A stretch of DNA of 64,000 nucleotides from CAYUCJ01 sp049282265 (lineage in GTDB: Bacteria; Desulfobacterota; DSM-4660; Desulfatiglandales; Desulfatiglandaceae), in assembly GCA_049282265.1 (NCBI GenBank), contig JBAPTR010000162.1:1-64000 (forward strand), given 5' to 3'. The position numbers and the translations under genes are program-made. The notes beneath the pieces are model-generated. The model was not told the DNA's origin, made no database searches, and saw nothing but the letters and a program-made list of their open reading frames with translations. Shown here one piece after another: positions 25,426 to 33,475 of the stretch (within the stretch, counting starts at the first letter, position 1; each line of letters starts with the position of its first letter).

Positions 25426-26061
25426 ATGAGCAAAACCCAGAAAATTCCTGAACCGACCATTGAGAGGCTCGCCCTCTATTCGAGGCCTCTGGAAACACTT
25501 CTAGAGACTTCGGTGGATGTCATATCTTCCGAAAAACTCGCCCAGATTTGCGATGTCAATCCGGCCCAGGTGAGAAAGGACCTGGCATTTTTTGGAGAAT
25601 TCGGCGTCAGGGGCGTGGGTTACAATGTTAGGGAGTTGCTAAAGGCCATCAAGGAAATCCTCGGTTCTTACAGGGTCTGGATCCTCGGCATTGTCGGTAT
25701 GGGCAACCTCGGAAAAGCCCTGATTGGAAATGATAATTTCAAGAAGAGAAATTATCGGTTTGCTGCCGCCTTTGACTCCGATCCCCTGAGGGTGGGCCAG
25801 AAGCTTGCCTGCGGGCTGATCGTCAAGCCGGTCGAAGATATCGAAAAATCGGTTCACGCCCTAGGGATTGAGATCGGTATCGTCTGCTCACACGGTGCTG
25901 AAGCCCAGCGGGCCGCAAGTCTCCTCATGGATGCCGGGGTGAAGGCCATTCTGAATTTCGCCCCCGCTCAGGTGCGGGCACCGAAATGCTGCATGGTCGA
26001 AAACGTGGATTTCAGCGTGAAGCTGGAGAATCTGGCCTATCACCTGGCAAAGATCAGTTAG
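25426..26061 (+). CDS. rex: Redox-sensing transcriptional repressor Rex
   Basis: A 211-aa protein of the Rex family. It senses the NADH/NAD+ ratio and represses energy-metabolism genes when NADH is low. The N-terminal winged helix includes PTIERLALYSRPLETLLE and VNPAQVRKDLAFFGEFGVRG. The C-terminal Rossmann domain has the nucleotide-binding GIVGMGNLGKALIG, then AAFDSDP. The conserved C-terminal end FSVKLENLAYHL would swap between dimer subunits. Length is normal. A likely operator lies upstream. Targets in this window could include the fdh and atp genes, but no clear further sites were found. Confidence 0.96.
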   Translation: MSKTQKIPEPTIERLALYSRPLETLLETSVDVISSEKLAQICDVNPAQVRKDLAFFGEFGVRGVGYNVRELLKAIKEILGSYRVWILGIVGMGNLGKALIGNDNFKKRNYRFAAAFDSDPLRVGQKLACGLIVKPVEDIEKSVHALGIEIGIVCSHGAEAQRAASLLMDAGVKAILNFAPAQVRAPKCCMVENVDFSVKLENLAYHLAKIS

Positions 26062-26128
26062 TCAGTAATAAATAGGGGCCTTTCTTTCCCCTACTATCTT
26101 TTCCTGCAGCGAATTCCGGTATGGGGCT

Positions 26129-27352
26129 TCAAACGCCCTGCCGTTCAAGACAATCGGACAGTCTTCCGGTTGCATCGCGCAGTTGAGCCTCGGACGGATA
26201 GGAAAAGTTCACACGCATGTGATGCTGTTCAGGCCGCTCACCATAAAAGGCTTCTCCTGGCACAAAGGCAACCTTAAACTTCAAGGCCTCGTGAAACAGC
26301 TTCCGGGTGTCAACGGTTTCCGGAGCACTCACCCACAGGAACATGCCTCCCTCCGGCTGGGTCCAACCAATGCCTCGCTCCGGCGGAAAGTTCGCCTCCA
26401 GGGCGTTCAGCAAGACCTCCATTTTCTTGCTGTAGAAGGCACGGCATCGTTCGAAGTAGGCGTCGAGGTCGACTTCCGTGAGGAAAGCGGCGCACATGCC
26501 CTGGTTGTACTTGGGCGTGTTCAGGGTGCTGCCTTCCTTGATATTGGTCATCTTGTCAATCACCTCCGGAGGTCCAATGTTGAATCCGACCCGCATCCCG
26601 GGGCAAAACAGTTTGGAAAAGGTATAGACGCCGATCACCCGTCCGCCGCCCTGCTGCTGGTCCAGGCTGAAGAGGGACGGAAGTTGTGCCCCCCGGTAGC
26701 GCAGGGCCCGGTAGGGGCTGTCTTCCACGACGGGGATGTGGTAACGCTCGCTGAGATCCAGGAGCGCCGATCGTTTGTCCAGGCTCATGCTGACCCCGGA
26801 AGGATTTTGGAAGTCCGGTATCACGTAAATGAACTTCGGCATGTGCCCGGATGTGGTGCAGCGTGCCAGAACCTCTTCCAGTTCCCCGATGTTCAGACCG
26901 TCGGATTCCAGGTCGATCCCGAGATAGGCGGGACGCTGCATCTGGAAGGCGGCCAGGGCGCCGGCGAAGGTGGGCCGTTCCACCGCCACGGTGTCGCCCG
27001 GGTCCAGAAGCAGCCGGCCGACGAGGTCCAGGCCCTGCTGTCCAGAGGTGGTCACCATGATGTTTTCCGGCGCCGCGTGAATACCGTCGCGGATCAGAAA
27101 AGCGACGACCGCATCTATCAATTCCGCTTCGCCTCTGACGGCCGAATACTGCATAATGCCGTCGATGTCCCGGTCCAGCCGCTCCCGCGTCGCCCGCCGG
27201 AACTCCGATTGGAGAAATACCTCCGGGGACGGCAGCCCCCCGGCCAGGGAGATGATTGCGGGGTCGTTGATCAGGCTCAACAGCTTACCGATGGAATACC
27301 CCTCATAGTTGCGCATGTTTTCAGCATACCGCATTTGCCAATCCTGCATCAT
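26129..27352 (-). CDS. PLP-dependent aminotransferase (LysN/2-aminoadipate-type, fold I)
   Basis: About 407 aa, class I/II aminotransferase related to 2-aminoadipate and MocR-linked transaminases. It has the family opening LLSLINDPAIISLAGGLPSP and the PLP phosphate-binding ITTSGQQGLDL-like segment (TTSGQQGLDLVG). YVIPDFQNPSGVSMSLDKR follows, then the PLP lysine in GVYTFSKLFCPGMRVGF. No DNA-binding HTH is present. The frame is open to 27487, but ATG 27352 (MMQDWQMRYAENM) has GGGGGA upstream and aligns with the family start. The exact amino donor is not evident. The fragment just upstream belongs to a broken EamA transporter. Confidence 0.9.
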   Translation of the reverse strand: MMQDWQMRYAENMRNYEGYSIGKLLSLINDPAIISLAGGLPSPEVFLQSEFRRATRERLDRDIDGIMQYSAVRGEAELIDAVVAFLIRDGIHAAPENIMVTTSGQQGLDLVGRLLLDPGDTVAVERPTFAGALAAFQMQRPAYLGIDLESDGLNIGELEEVLARCTTSGHMPKFIYVIPDFQNPSGVSMSLDKRSALLDLSERYHIPVVEDSPYRALRYRGAQLPSLFSLDQQQGGGRVIGVYTFSKLFCPGMRVGFNIGPPEVIDKMTNIKEGSTLNTPKYNQGMCAAFLTEVDLDAYFERCRAFYSKKMEVLLNALEANFPPERGIGWTQPEGGMFLWVSAPETVDTRKLFHEALKFKVAFVPGEAFYGERPEQHHMRVNFSYPSEAQLRDATGRLSDCLERQGV

Positions 27353-27387
27353 CAACAGTTCCCCCATCCCCGCAGAACTCCGGGAGG

Positions 27388-27885
27388 TCATTTGGAATGG
27401 GGGGCGGCAGCCAAGCCAGGCCCCCGTGCGGCAAGCAGGCATCCCCCCACCACCTGTTGTCTGCGAAGTGACTGTCTCAACATCCATCTCGCCAGGATCA
27501 TAGTAATGAGAGGCCCGACAGCATTTACCAGCCCGGCGTTCACGGCGGTCGTATACCTAAGCCCTGCATACTGCAATACCTGGAAGCCGGCCACGCCCGT
27601 GAGGGCCATTACCACCACAAGGACCTTCTCGCGAGGTCTGAAATCAGAGCCTCGTTCACCTCTGCGGGCCAGGAGGGCGGCGAAAAGCAGTGAAGCAATG
27701 GCCGCCCGCACCCCCGCGATGGTGAAAGGCCCCACGGCTTCGCGCAAGGCTCGTCCCAACACCACGTTTCCCGCCCAGAGCAGTGTAGCCGCGTTCACGA
27801 ACAAGTAATCGGTCCAGGAATGCAAGGAATACCTCCAGGCAAGGGGCGGTACAAGTTCAGCAATACTGCACGGCCGGTGATTCAC
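27388..27885 (-). pseudogene. Truncated EamA/DMT-family transporter
   Basis: A 165-aa frame covering only about the first half of a normal 280-300-aa drug/metabolite transporter. It begins in the first EamA repeat (NAATLLWAGNVVLGRALREA, VGPFTIAGVRAAIASLLFAA) and includes ALTGVAGFQVLQYAGLRYTT and GLVNAVGPLITMILA, but stops at RQQVVGGCLLAARGP. The second EamA repeat is missing, and the aminotransferase gene begins 36 bp after. Probably a deletion product placing the aminotransferase behind a former transporter promoter. Confidence 0.7.
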
Positions 27886-27893
27886 TATGCAGA

Positions 27894-28844
27894 TTACAGC
27901 TCCTCAGGTGTGAAAGCGACCACATCGTCAACACTGGCCTTGTCTCCGAAAATCATAGCGAGCCTGTCAATACCCAGGGCTATTCCCGCGGCATCGGGCA
28001 TATATTCCAAGGCTTCCAGGAATAGTTCCGGCATGGGATAGACACCCTTCCCCAAGGCCTTTCTTCGTTCGATCTCCTCCTCAAACCTTTGCCTCTGTTC
28101 TCCTGCATCTCTCAGCTCTGAAAAGGCGTTGGCCAGTTCAACGCCGCCGATATACAGTTCAAACCGCTCGGCAAAACGCTTGTCCCCGGGTTTCAGGCGT
28201 GCCAGGGCGCCCAGAGAGGCAGGATAGTCATATAGAAAAGTGGGCGCCGGGGAGCCCAGGTGGGGCTCGATTGCCTCGACCATCAGGGCGTCAAAGCATC
28301 CCTTGTCCATGGATTCCCGCAGACCCAGCGGTGCATAGATTTCAAAGGCCTCCGAAACGGAGAGCCTCTGCCACGGTTCCGAGAGGTCGATGGTTTTTCC
28401 TCCATATTCCAAGGTATCGTGGAAGCCCAGAACTCTTGCGACGTACCGGATCATGGATTCGCATTCATCCATGAGCCCCCGATATTCCATCTGTGCATGG
28501 TACCATTCAAGGAGGGTAAGTTCAGGAAGGTGCTGATGACCCCGTTCGGCCTGTCGAAAACATCTGCAGATTTGAAAGATCTGATCGTACCCGGCCGACA
28601 GCAGACGTTTCATGCAGATTTCGGGAGACGTCTGGAGATAGCCTTCGCCTGCCTCCACGGCGTCGATGTTCAATTCCGGGGCAGGCGCAGGGATGAGGGC
28701 GGGTGTTTCCACTTCAAGATAGCCCTGCTTGATAAAGTAACGCCTGATGGCCTGTATCATCCGGGCCCTCAGTTGCAGCGCCGACTTTCGATTCGCCACG
28801 CGTCTTATATAGCCGAGGGCGCTATTCCTTGACCCGGGTGACAT
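27894..28844 (-). CDS. epmA: EF-P--(R)-beta-lysine ligase (EpmA/PoxA/GenX)
   Basis: A 316-aa class II lysyl-tRNA synthetase paralogue without the N-terminal anticodon-binding domain. It attaches (R)-beta-lysine, or a related group, to the conserved lysine of elongation factor P. Class II motifs include ARMIQAIRRYFIKQGYLEVE with TPALI, motif 2 CFRQAERGHQHLPELTLLEW, and motif 3 GIALGIDRLAMIF. The ATG at 28844 overlaps the 3' end of efp by 23 bp, so the two are co-transcribed and likely coupled. The lysine aminomutase EpmB is not in the window. Confidence 0.93.
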   Translation of the reverse strand: MSPGSRNSALGYIRRVANRKSALQLRARMIQAIRRYFIKQGYLEVETPALIPAPAPELNIDAVEAGEGYLQTSPEICMKRLLSAGYDQIFQICRCFRQAERGHQHLPELTLLEWYHAQMEYRGLMDECESMIRYVARVLGFHDTLEYGGKTIDLSEPWQRLSVSEAFEIYAPLGLRESMDKGCFDALMVEAIEPHLGSPAPTFLYDYPASLGALARLKPGDKRFAERFELYIGGVELANAFSELRDAGEQRQRFEEEIERRKALGKGVYPMPELFLEALEYMPDAAGIALGIDRLAMIFGDKASVDDVVAFTPEEL

Positions 28845-29385
28845 ATTCCCCGGTCCTTGTGTCGATGGTTATTTTCTCGCCTTCGTTGACGAAAGGGGGA
28901 ACCCGAAGCACATACCCCGTCTCAACGGTAATCGGCTTGGTATCCCCTGCAACAGAGTCGCCCTTGGCCCAGGGATCAGCCCTGGTCACGGTCATGTCGA
29001 CGAAGTTCGGCAGCGTAATGCCGATGGCCCTCTCCCCGAAGAAAAGGATATCCACATCCAGGTTATCGATGAGGAAATGCGCGGCTTCACCTACCTGTTC
29101 CTCTGAAAGAAATGTCTGTTCGTAGTTTTCCACGTCCATAAAACAGAATTCCTTGTCTTGTGCATAGAGAAACTGCATTTTTCGCTCTTCCAGGCCGGCC
29201 TTTTTGAACGTGTCCACGGACCGGTAGGTATGATCGAACATCACCCCATTGATCATGTTCTTCAGCTTGCATTTATACAGGGCCTGCCCTTTCCCTGGCT
29301 TTGAGAACTGAAAATCAACGATAATATAGGGATCTCCGTCAATTTCAATCTTGAGACCCTTTTTCAAATCACTTGTACTGTACAT
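28822..29385 (-). CDS. efp: Elongation factor P
   Basis: A 187-aa three-domain translation factor that relieves ribosome stalling at consecutive prolines. The N-terminal KOW-like domain has YIIVDFQFSKPGKGQALYKC, in which Lys32 (PGKGQ) is the residue modified by EpmA. The C-terminal OB domains end in KPITVETGYVLRVPPFVNEG and ITIDTRTGEYVTRVKE, the EF-P signature. The start is ATG 29385 (MYSTSDLKKGLKIEI); the longer frame begins 16 codons earlier without homology. The efp-epmA pair shows that the EpmA-type modification system is used here. Confidence 0.96.
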   Translation of the reverse strand: MYSTSDLKKGLKIEIDGDPYIIVDFQFSKPGKGQALYKCKLKNMINGVMFDHTYRSVDTFKKAGLEERKMQFLYAQDKEFCFMDVENYEQTFLSEEQVGEAAHFLIDNLDVDILFFGERAIGITLPNFVDMTVTRADPWAKGDSVAGDTKPITVETGYVLRVPPFVNEGEKITIDTRTGEYVTRVKE

Positions 29386-29544
29386 GTCGGTTCTCCGGGT
29401 ATAATAATTACATTCTTCACAACGCCATCCCACTGCTCCCGTTTGTCAAAAAGGGCACAATGCCTCCCCCGATAGAGCACGCTCAATTTACCTTTCAATT
29501 GGGCCGAAAGTCAAGGAGCATCCCCGACTTTTGCACTTCTGCTA

Positions 29545-30828
29545 TCAGGTGACGGCCAATTGCTCCGTGGAATATTGTTCATAGATCTTGTCCCTGACAA
29601 TGGTCCTCATTCGATCGAGGGCCTGATGGATTTCAACGAACGTTGTATAGAGGGGAGCAATCCCCAGTCGGATGAAGTCCGGGGCACGAAAATCCGGAAT
29701 GACCTTTCTCGCGGGTGGCGGAGATTCAATCATGGCACGGTTGATACGGTATGCGTCAGCGTGCCGCAGAGAAACGTGCGAACCCCTTTGTTCAGCCCGT
29801 CGGGGTGTGGACACGGTGAATCCAAGCGGTGTCAGCCATTGATCGGCCAGGAAAATGAGATATTCTGTCTGCATGATGCTTTTTGCACGGATTCTCTCCA
29901 TGCCGGCTTCAAGAAGAAGATCAAGCGCCGGTTCAACCGCCTTCATCGAGATCATCGGGGGAGTTCCGACCCGATAGCGTGAGATGTCAGACGCGGGGTT
30001 GAAATCCAATTCAAAGGCAAAGGGTTTTTCCGCGGCAAACCACCCCCACATTGGCTGGGTCATTTGCTTCTGCAGATCCTCCCGCACGTAGAGAAAGGCG
30101 GGAGACCCGGGCCCGCCGTTGAGATATTTGTAGGTGCAGCCAACGGCCAAATCCACCCCGCAGCCATTCAGATCGACGGGTACCGCCCCGGCTGAATGGC
30201 TCAAGTCCCACAGCATAACAGCCCCGGCCCGATGGGCCGCTTCGGTTATCCTGGCCATGTCGTACATAAAGGCACTTTTAAAGGCCACATGTGTCAGACT
30301 GACCAGGGCCGTACAGTCGTCAATGGCACCATCGATCGCTTCGCTTGAAATGGTGATACTGTCCTTGGAGGGTATGAGCTTCAGGTGGTGCATGTTCTCC
30401 AACAGCTCGATGACGCCTTGGAGGACATACAAATCAGACGGAAAATTGAACACATCACTCACAATTTCATTGCGGCCCGGGCGTGCTTGAAGGGCGGCCA
30501 CGGCCAGTTTGAAAAGGTTGATGGAAGTGGCATCGGTGACAACGATCTCATTGGGTTTGGCCCCGACCAACCGGGCTATTTTGGCCCCTAATTCAGTGGG
30601 TGCGTTCACCCATCCATCATTCCAGGCGCGAATAAGCCTTTCCCCCCATTCCTTCTCGACTGCATTTCGGATGGCGGGTATCGTGCGTTTTGGTAACCTG
30701 CCTAGAGAATTGCCGTCCAGGTAGATCAGGCCCGGGTCTGCAATCACGAAGTCATGGCGAAAAGATGACAATTCATCCCGGGCGTCCAGTTCGTGTGCGA
30801 GTGAGATATGGGTATTTGAGAAGTCCAT
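29545..30828 (-). CDS. kynU: Kynureninase
   Basis: A 427-aa fold-I PLP hydrolase that cleaves kynurenine to anthranilate and alanine. Typical kynureninase segments are IYLDGNSLGRLPKRTIPAI, WGERLIRAWNDGWVNAPTE, LWDLSHSAGAVPVDLNG, the PLP lysine in GCTYKYLNGGPGSPAFLYV, and YRVGTPPMISMKAVEPAL. The C-terminal RLGIAPLYTTFVEIHQAL is also conserved. No tryptophan dioxygenase or kynurenine formamidase is nearby, so the source of kynurenine is unclear. In an aromatic degrader the product anthranilate may enter anaerobic benzoyl-CoA-type routes. Confidence 0.92.
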   Translation of the reverse strand: MDFSNTHISLAHELDARDELSSFRHDFVIADPGLIYLDGNSLGRLPKRTIPAIRNAVEKEWGERLIRAWNDGWVNAPTELGAKIARLVGAKPNEIVVTDATSINLFKLAVAALQARPGRNEIVSDVFNFPSDLYVLQGVIELLENMHHLKLIPSKDSITISSEAIDGAIDDCTALVSLTHVAFKSAFMYDMARITEAAHRAGAVMLWDLSHSAGAVPVDLNGCGVDLAVGCTYKYLNGGPGSPAFLYVREDLQKQMTQPMWGWFAAEKPFAFELDFNPASDISRYRVGTPPMISMKAVEPALDLLLEAGMERIRAKSIMQTEYLIFLADQWLTPLGFTVSTPRRAEQRGSHVSLRHADAYRINRAMIESPPPARKVIPDFRAPDFIRLGIAPLYTTFVEIHQALDRMRTIVRDKIYEQYSTEQLAVT

Positions 30829-30854
30829 CTGTCTATATTATTCACATACGGAGA

Positions 30855-31112
30855 AAAGCAGGAAGCTAACTTGTGCCACAAACGGCAACCTATCGGGAAC
30901 GAAGAGGAATCAAACCTGACAATTTTTTTCAAATGCTTTCTAAACACTCCGGAGCGGATGGACGGTTATTTGGGGTTCAGCGGTACGTCACAGAAGCGCG
31001 TAGGGTTTGATAGGAGTGAACCCCAAATAACCGTCCATGCAGAAGCGAGTTGCCAAGTGCACTATGAGAAAGCACATGAAAAAGATTCTCAGATCCGTTT
31101 CCTTGGATCCGG
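30855..31112. repeat. Palindromic intergenic element, copy 4 (reverse orientation)
   Basis: This copy is inverted relative to copies 1-3. The inner arms are a perfect 22-bp inverted repeat, 30958-30979 with 31017-31038 (core GGACGGTTATTTGGGGTTCA). Both differences from the copy 5 arm (GGCTATT to GGTTATT, GTTTA to GTTCA) are matched by the complementary change in the opposite arm. The outer arms near 30922-30941 and 31068-31086 pair with a few mismatches. It fills the gap between kynU and the cold-shock gene terminator. Confidence 0.85.
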
Positions 31113-31171
31113 ATGAAAAAGCGACTTCATTAGGAGGCCCATGACATTGATGAACAAGGCTTCGTGTTTAT

Positions 31172-31214
31172 AAAAAAAGGGCATTCCATCACATGTTTGA
31201 CGAAACGCCCTTTT
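31172..31214 (-). terminator. Rho-independent terminator of the cold-shock gene
   Basis: On the minus strand AAAGGGCGTTTC pairs with GGAATGCCCTTT through a 14-nt loop, with one or two G-T pairs, and runs into TTTTTTT. It lies about 20 bp after the cold-shock stop. Read on the plus strand the stem is flanked by TTTTG, so termination may be weakly bidirectional. Confidence 0.8.
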
Positions 31215-31233
31215 GTTTTGCACTGACAGTAGA

Positions 31234-31434
31234 CTAGACTACGGTAACATTTACTGCAGCCGGTCCCTTTGCACCTTGCTCTATGTCAAAGGTAACCTGA
31301 TCGCCTTCATTCAGAGACTTGAAACCGGTTGCATTGATTGCTGAATGATGCACGAATACATCCGGCCCATCTTGCTGTTCAATAAAGCCGAAGCCCTTGC
31401 TGTCATTAAACCATTTTACAATTCCATTAGCCAT
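31234..31434 (-). CDS. Cold-shock domain protein (CspA family)
   Basis: A 66-aa single-stranded nucleic acid-binding OB-fold protein acting as an RNA chaperone. RNP1 (KGFGFIEQQ) and RNP2 (VFVHHSAI) motifs are intact, and the start GIVKWFNDSKGFGFIEQQDG is canonical. AAGGAGG sits 8-9 nt before the ATG. It is monocistronic, with its own promoter, a leader of about 120 nt that begins with a hairpin, and a terminator. Whether it is cold-induced cannot be told. Confidence 0.97.
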   Translation of the reverse strand: MANGIVKWFNDSKGFGFIEQQDGPDVFVHHSAINATGFKSLNEGDQVTFDIEQGAKGPAAVNVTVV

Positions 31435-31528
31435 AGTGACACCCTCCTTTCAAAAATTTTCCAACAGTTCCACACTTAAGGTTGTCACTCTGGACAAATG
31501 AATCTTTACCTAAGAACGAAATCTGTCC

Positions 31529-31554
31529 ATCAATAAGGACTTATCCTTATTGAT
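31529..31554 (-). promoter_or_regulatory. Perfect 26-nt hairpin at the 5' end of the cold-shock mRNA
   Basis: ATCAATAAGGA and TCCTTATTGAT form a perfect 11-bp inverted repeat around CTTA (or TAAG on the minus strand). The predicted transcription start from the adjacent promoter is near 31555, so the hairpin would be the first structure of the cold-shock leader. A stabilising 5' stem or a thermosensor are possible. A protein operator overlapping the start site is the alternative. Confidence 0.6.
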
Positions 31555-31561
31555 TACAGGC

Positions 31562-31589
31562 ATAATAGCCGTTTTTTATACGATGTCAA
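31562..31589 (-). promoter_or_regulatory. Sigma70-type promoter of the cold-shock gene
   Basis: On the minus strand a perfect TTGACA (31589-31584) is followed after 16 bp by TATTAT (31567-31562), with A-rich sequence between and upstream. It drives the cold-shock gene with a leader of about 120 nt. Confidence 0.75.
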
Positions 31590-31639
31590 GCTATTTAATA
31601 AAAAAATTTTCTTATTGACGAATAATTTTATGTCGATAT

Positions 31640-31655
31640 TACCTACCGGTAGGTA
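31640..31655 (+). promoter_or_regulatory. Perfect palindromic operator for the TetR regulator
   Basis: TACCTACCGGTAGGTA is a perfect 16-bp palindrome about 75-80 bp before the TetR-family start. It has the form of TetR/AcrR-type efflux operators. A TTGACA at 31664-31669 lies just downstream, so bound repressor would overlap the rightward promoter. Confidence 0.75.
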
Positions 31656-31733
31656 GCCTTTTGTTGACATGATCTTATATTTCTGGTACACACCCGGAAT
31701 TTGATGACTTCGTAAGGATTCTTATTTGTGTCC

Positions 31734-32420
31734 ATGGACGACCACGCAAATCAACGGGATACATTGCAACTCATTGCTTTGTTAGACCAATATAGAGGCC
31801 AACCAGTGACGAAGGACAAGAACCAGAGAGAAATTGAGGGGCACAACGCCAGGGAGAGATTGCTGGATGCGGGAACGACTCTTTTTTCCGAAAAGGGCTA
31901 TGCGAGTACAACCGTCCGGGAAATCGTCGATCACGCCGGTGTCACCAAACCGGTACTTTATTATTACTTCAAGAGCAAAGAAGGCCTTTTTCGTGCCATC
32001 CTTGACGGGGCTTCACAGGATCAAGACGCCTTGCTTTCCCGTGTTATCCAAATGACCGGAACGGTTTTGGATCGACTCATCAGCCTGTACCGGGGAATCA
32101 ACCATGGGGTGATGGAAAACCGAGACCTGTTCAAGATGATCCATAATCTGATCTTCGGACCGCCACAGGGCACTCCTGAATACGATCTGGACAGATATCA
32201 CCAGGGCATGGTCACGGCCATAAAGACCATCTACCGAGAGGGTCTGGAACGGGACGAAGTGATTCAGGCGGATCCGGAAGATGTTGCCATGCTTATCCTG
32301 GGTCTGATGGATTTTTCCTTTCATTTAGATTGTGTCTTTCCCGGTTCAAGACACCCCGGCCGGGCTGAAGAGCTCCTGCGCCTGACCTTTCATGGCTTGA
32401 GGAAGAGAGAAGAGAAATGA
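31734..32420 (+). CDS. TetR/AcrR-family transcriptional regulator
   Basis: About 228 aa. The N-terminal HTH domain covers ARERLLDAGTTLFSEKGYAS, TTVREIVDHAGVTKPVLYYY and FKSKEGLFRAIL at about residues 38-85. The C-terminal helical ligand-binding domain is variable. There is an unusual N-terminal extension of about 35 residues before the HTH. GTG 31728 or a later start is possible. The stop overlaps the next gene start (ATGA), so it is translated with the efflux genes and likely represses the whole operon through the palindrome at 31640. Confidence 0.9.
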   Translation: MDDHANQRDTLQLIALLDQYRGQPVTKDKNQREIEGHNARERLLDAGTTLFSEKGYASTTVREIVDHAGVTKPVLYYYFKSKEGLFRAILDGASQDQDALLSRVIQMTGTVLDRLISLYRGINHGVMENRDLFKMIHNLIFGPPQGTPEYDLDRYHQGMVTAIKTIYREGLERDEVIQADPEDVAMLILGLMDFSFHLDCVFPGSRHPGRAEELLRLTFHGLRKREEK

Positions 32421-33475
32421 TAAGAACCAATTCCAAGCCGCTAGGCATCCTGTTGGGCCTTTTTCTGATTTTGCTTTCCGTCGGCGGATGCGAACGCTCC
32501 GAGAGCAAGGCCGAGCCTGAGACAAACCAAGCCCCTTCCAGAGCTCCCAAAGTCTTGGTCCAGCGGGTTCTCCCCTCGCCCATCAGGGATATCCTCCTGC
32601 TCCCCGGAGAGACGGAAGCCTGGAAAGATGTTCAAGTATCCGCGGACAGCGGGGGCCGTGTCGAAAGGATCGGGCCGAGAGAAGGAAACCCCGTGAAGAA
32701 AGACGACCTTCTGGCCATGATCGATGTCTCCGCCCTGAAGGCGGCACTGGATCGGGCAGAAGCCGCGTACCAGCTCGCCGATAACCTTTATCAGCGCAGA
32801 AAGAAGCTCTTTGATCGAAAAATCATTAATCAGGAAGAACTGGATCACAGCCTGACGGAACGGACCCTGGCCCTCGGGTCCCTCCGACAGGTCAGGGTTG
32901 AACATGAGCGCGGCTACATCCGATCACCCATTGAGGGCCTGGTCAATAACCTCTATGTGGAAGAAGGTGAATTCGTGGATCGGGGGAAACCTGTCGTAGA
33001 CCTCGTGAATGTGGATAGAATAAAGATCAATGTCAATGTCCCTGAGCTGGATGTAAGATATATCAAGGTCGGGCAAAAAGCGGAAGTCCGTGTAGATGCT
33101 TTCCCGGAGACCCGCTTGCTTGGGACCATTGATTTTGTGGCCTACAAAGCGGATCCGGCAACCAAAACCTTCCGGGTACGGGTGCTCATTGAGAATCCCG
33201 GGCACCGGATCAGACCCGGAATGATTGTCCGTGTGCGCTTCCTTCGACGTATCATCAAGGATGCCCTGACCGCACCCTTGTTTGCGCTGGTTGACAAAGG
33301 CGGGGAACGTTTCCTGTTCGTGGAAAAAGACGGCATAGCCCATGCACGGGAAGTGACCATCGGGATCATTGAAGGGGACCGCGTCCAAATCACGGACGGA
33401 CTCAAAACAGGGGATCATCTCATTGTGACCGGACAGACCGAAGTGGAGGAAGGGATGAGGGTTCAGGTCCAATGA
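32417..33475 (+). CDS. RND efflux periplasmic adaptor (membrane fusion protein), lipoprotein
   Basis: A 352-aa HlyD/AcrA-type adaptor. It has a signal peptide with a lipobox (LLSVGGC, Cys25), so it is lipid-anchored. The lipoyl half-motifs (VSADSGGRVERIGPREGNPV, GYIRSPIEGLVNNLYVEEGE) flank a coiled-coil hairpin. The beta-barrel segment KVGQKAEVRVDAFPE follows, and the membrane-proximal domain ends the protein. The start overlaps the TetR stop and the stop overlaps the RND start, both as ATGA, showing tight coupling. Confidence 0.93.
   Translation: MIRTNSKPLGILLGLFLILLSVGGCERSESKAEPETNQAPSRAPKVLVQRVLPSPIRDILLLPGETEAWKDVQVSADSGGRVERIGPREGNPVKKDDLLAMIDVSALKAALDRAEAAYQLADNLYQRRKKLFDRKIINQEELDHSLTERTLALGSLRQVRVEHERGYIRSPIEGLVNNLYVEEGEFVDRGKPVVDLVNVDRIKINVNVPELDVRYIKVGQKAEVRVDAFPETRLLGTIDFVAYKADPATKTFRVRVLIENPGHRIRPGMIVRVRFLRRIIKDALTAPLFALVDKGGERFLFVEKDGIAHAREVTIGIIEGDRVQITDGLKTGDHLIVTGQTEVEEGMRVQVQ

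Noticed and set aside
26183..27808. 541-aa frame opposite the aminotransferase
   Set aside because: A mirror of real minus-strand genes, lacking any recognisable domain.
29434..29544. Possible terminator after kynureninase
   Set aside because: An imperfect stem (AAAGTC with GACTTT) exists but is not followed by a T-run.
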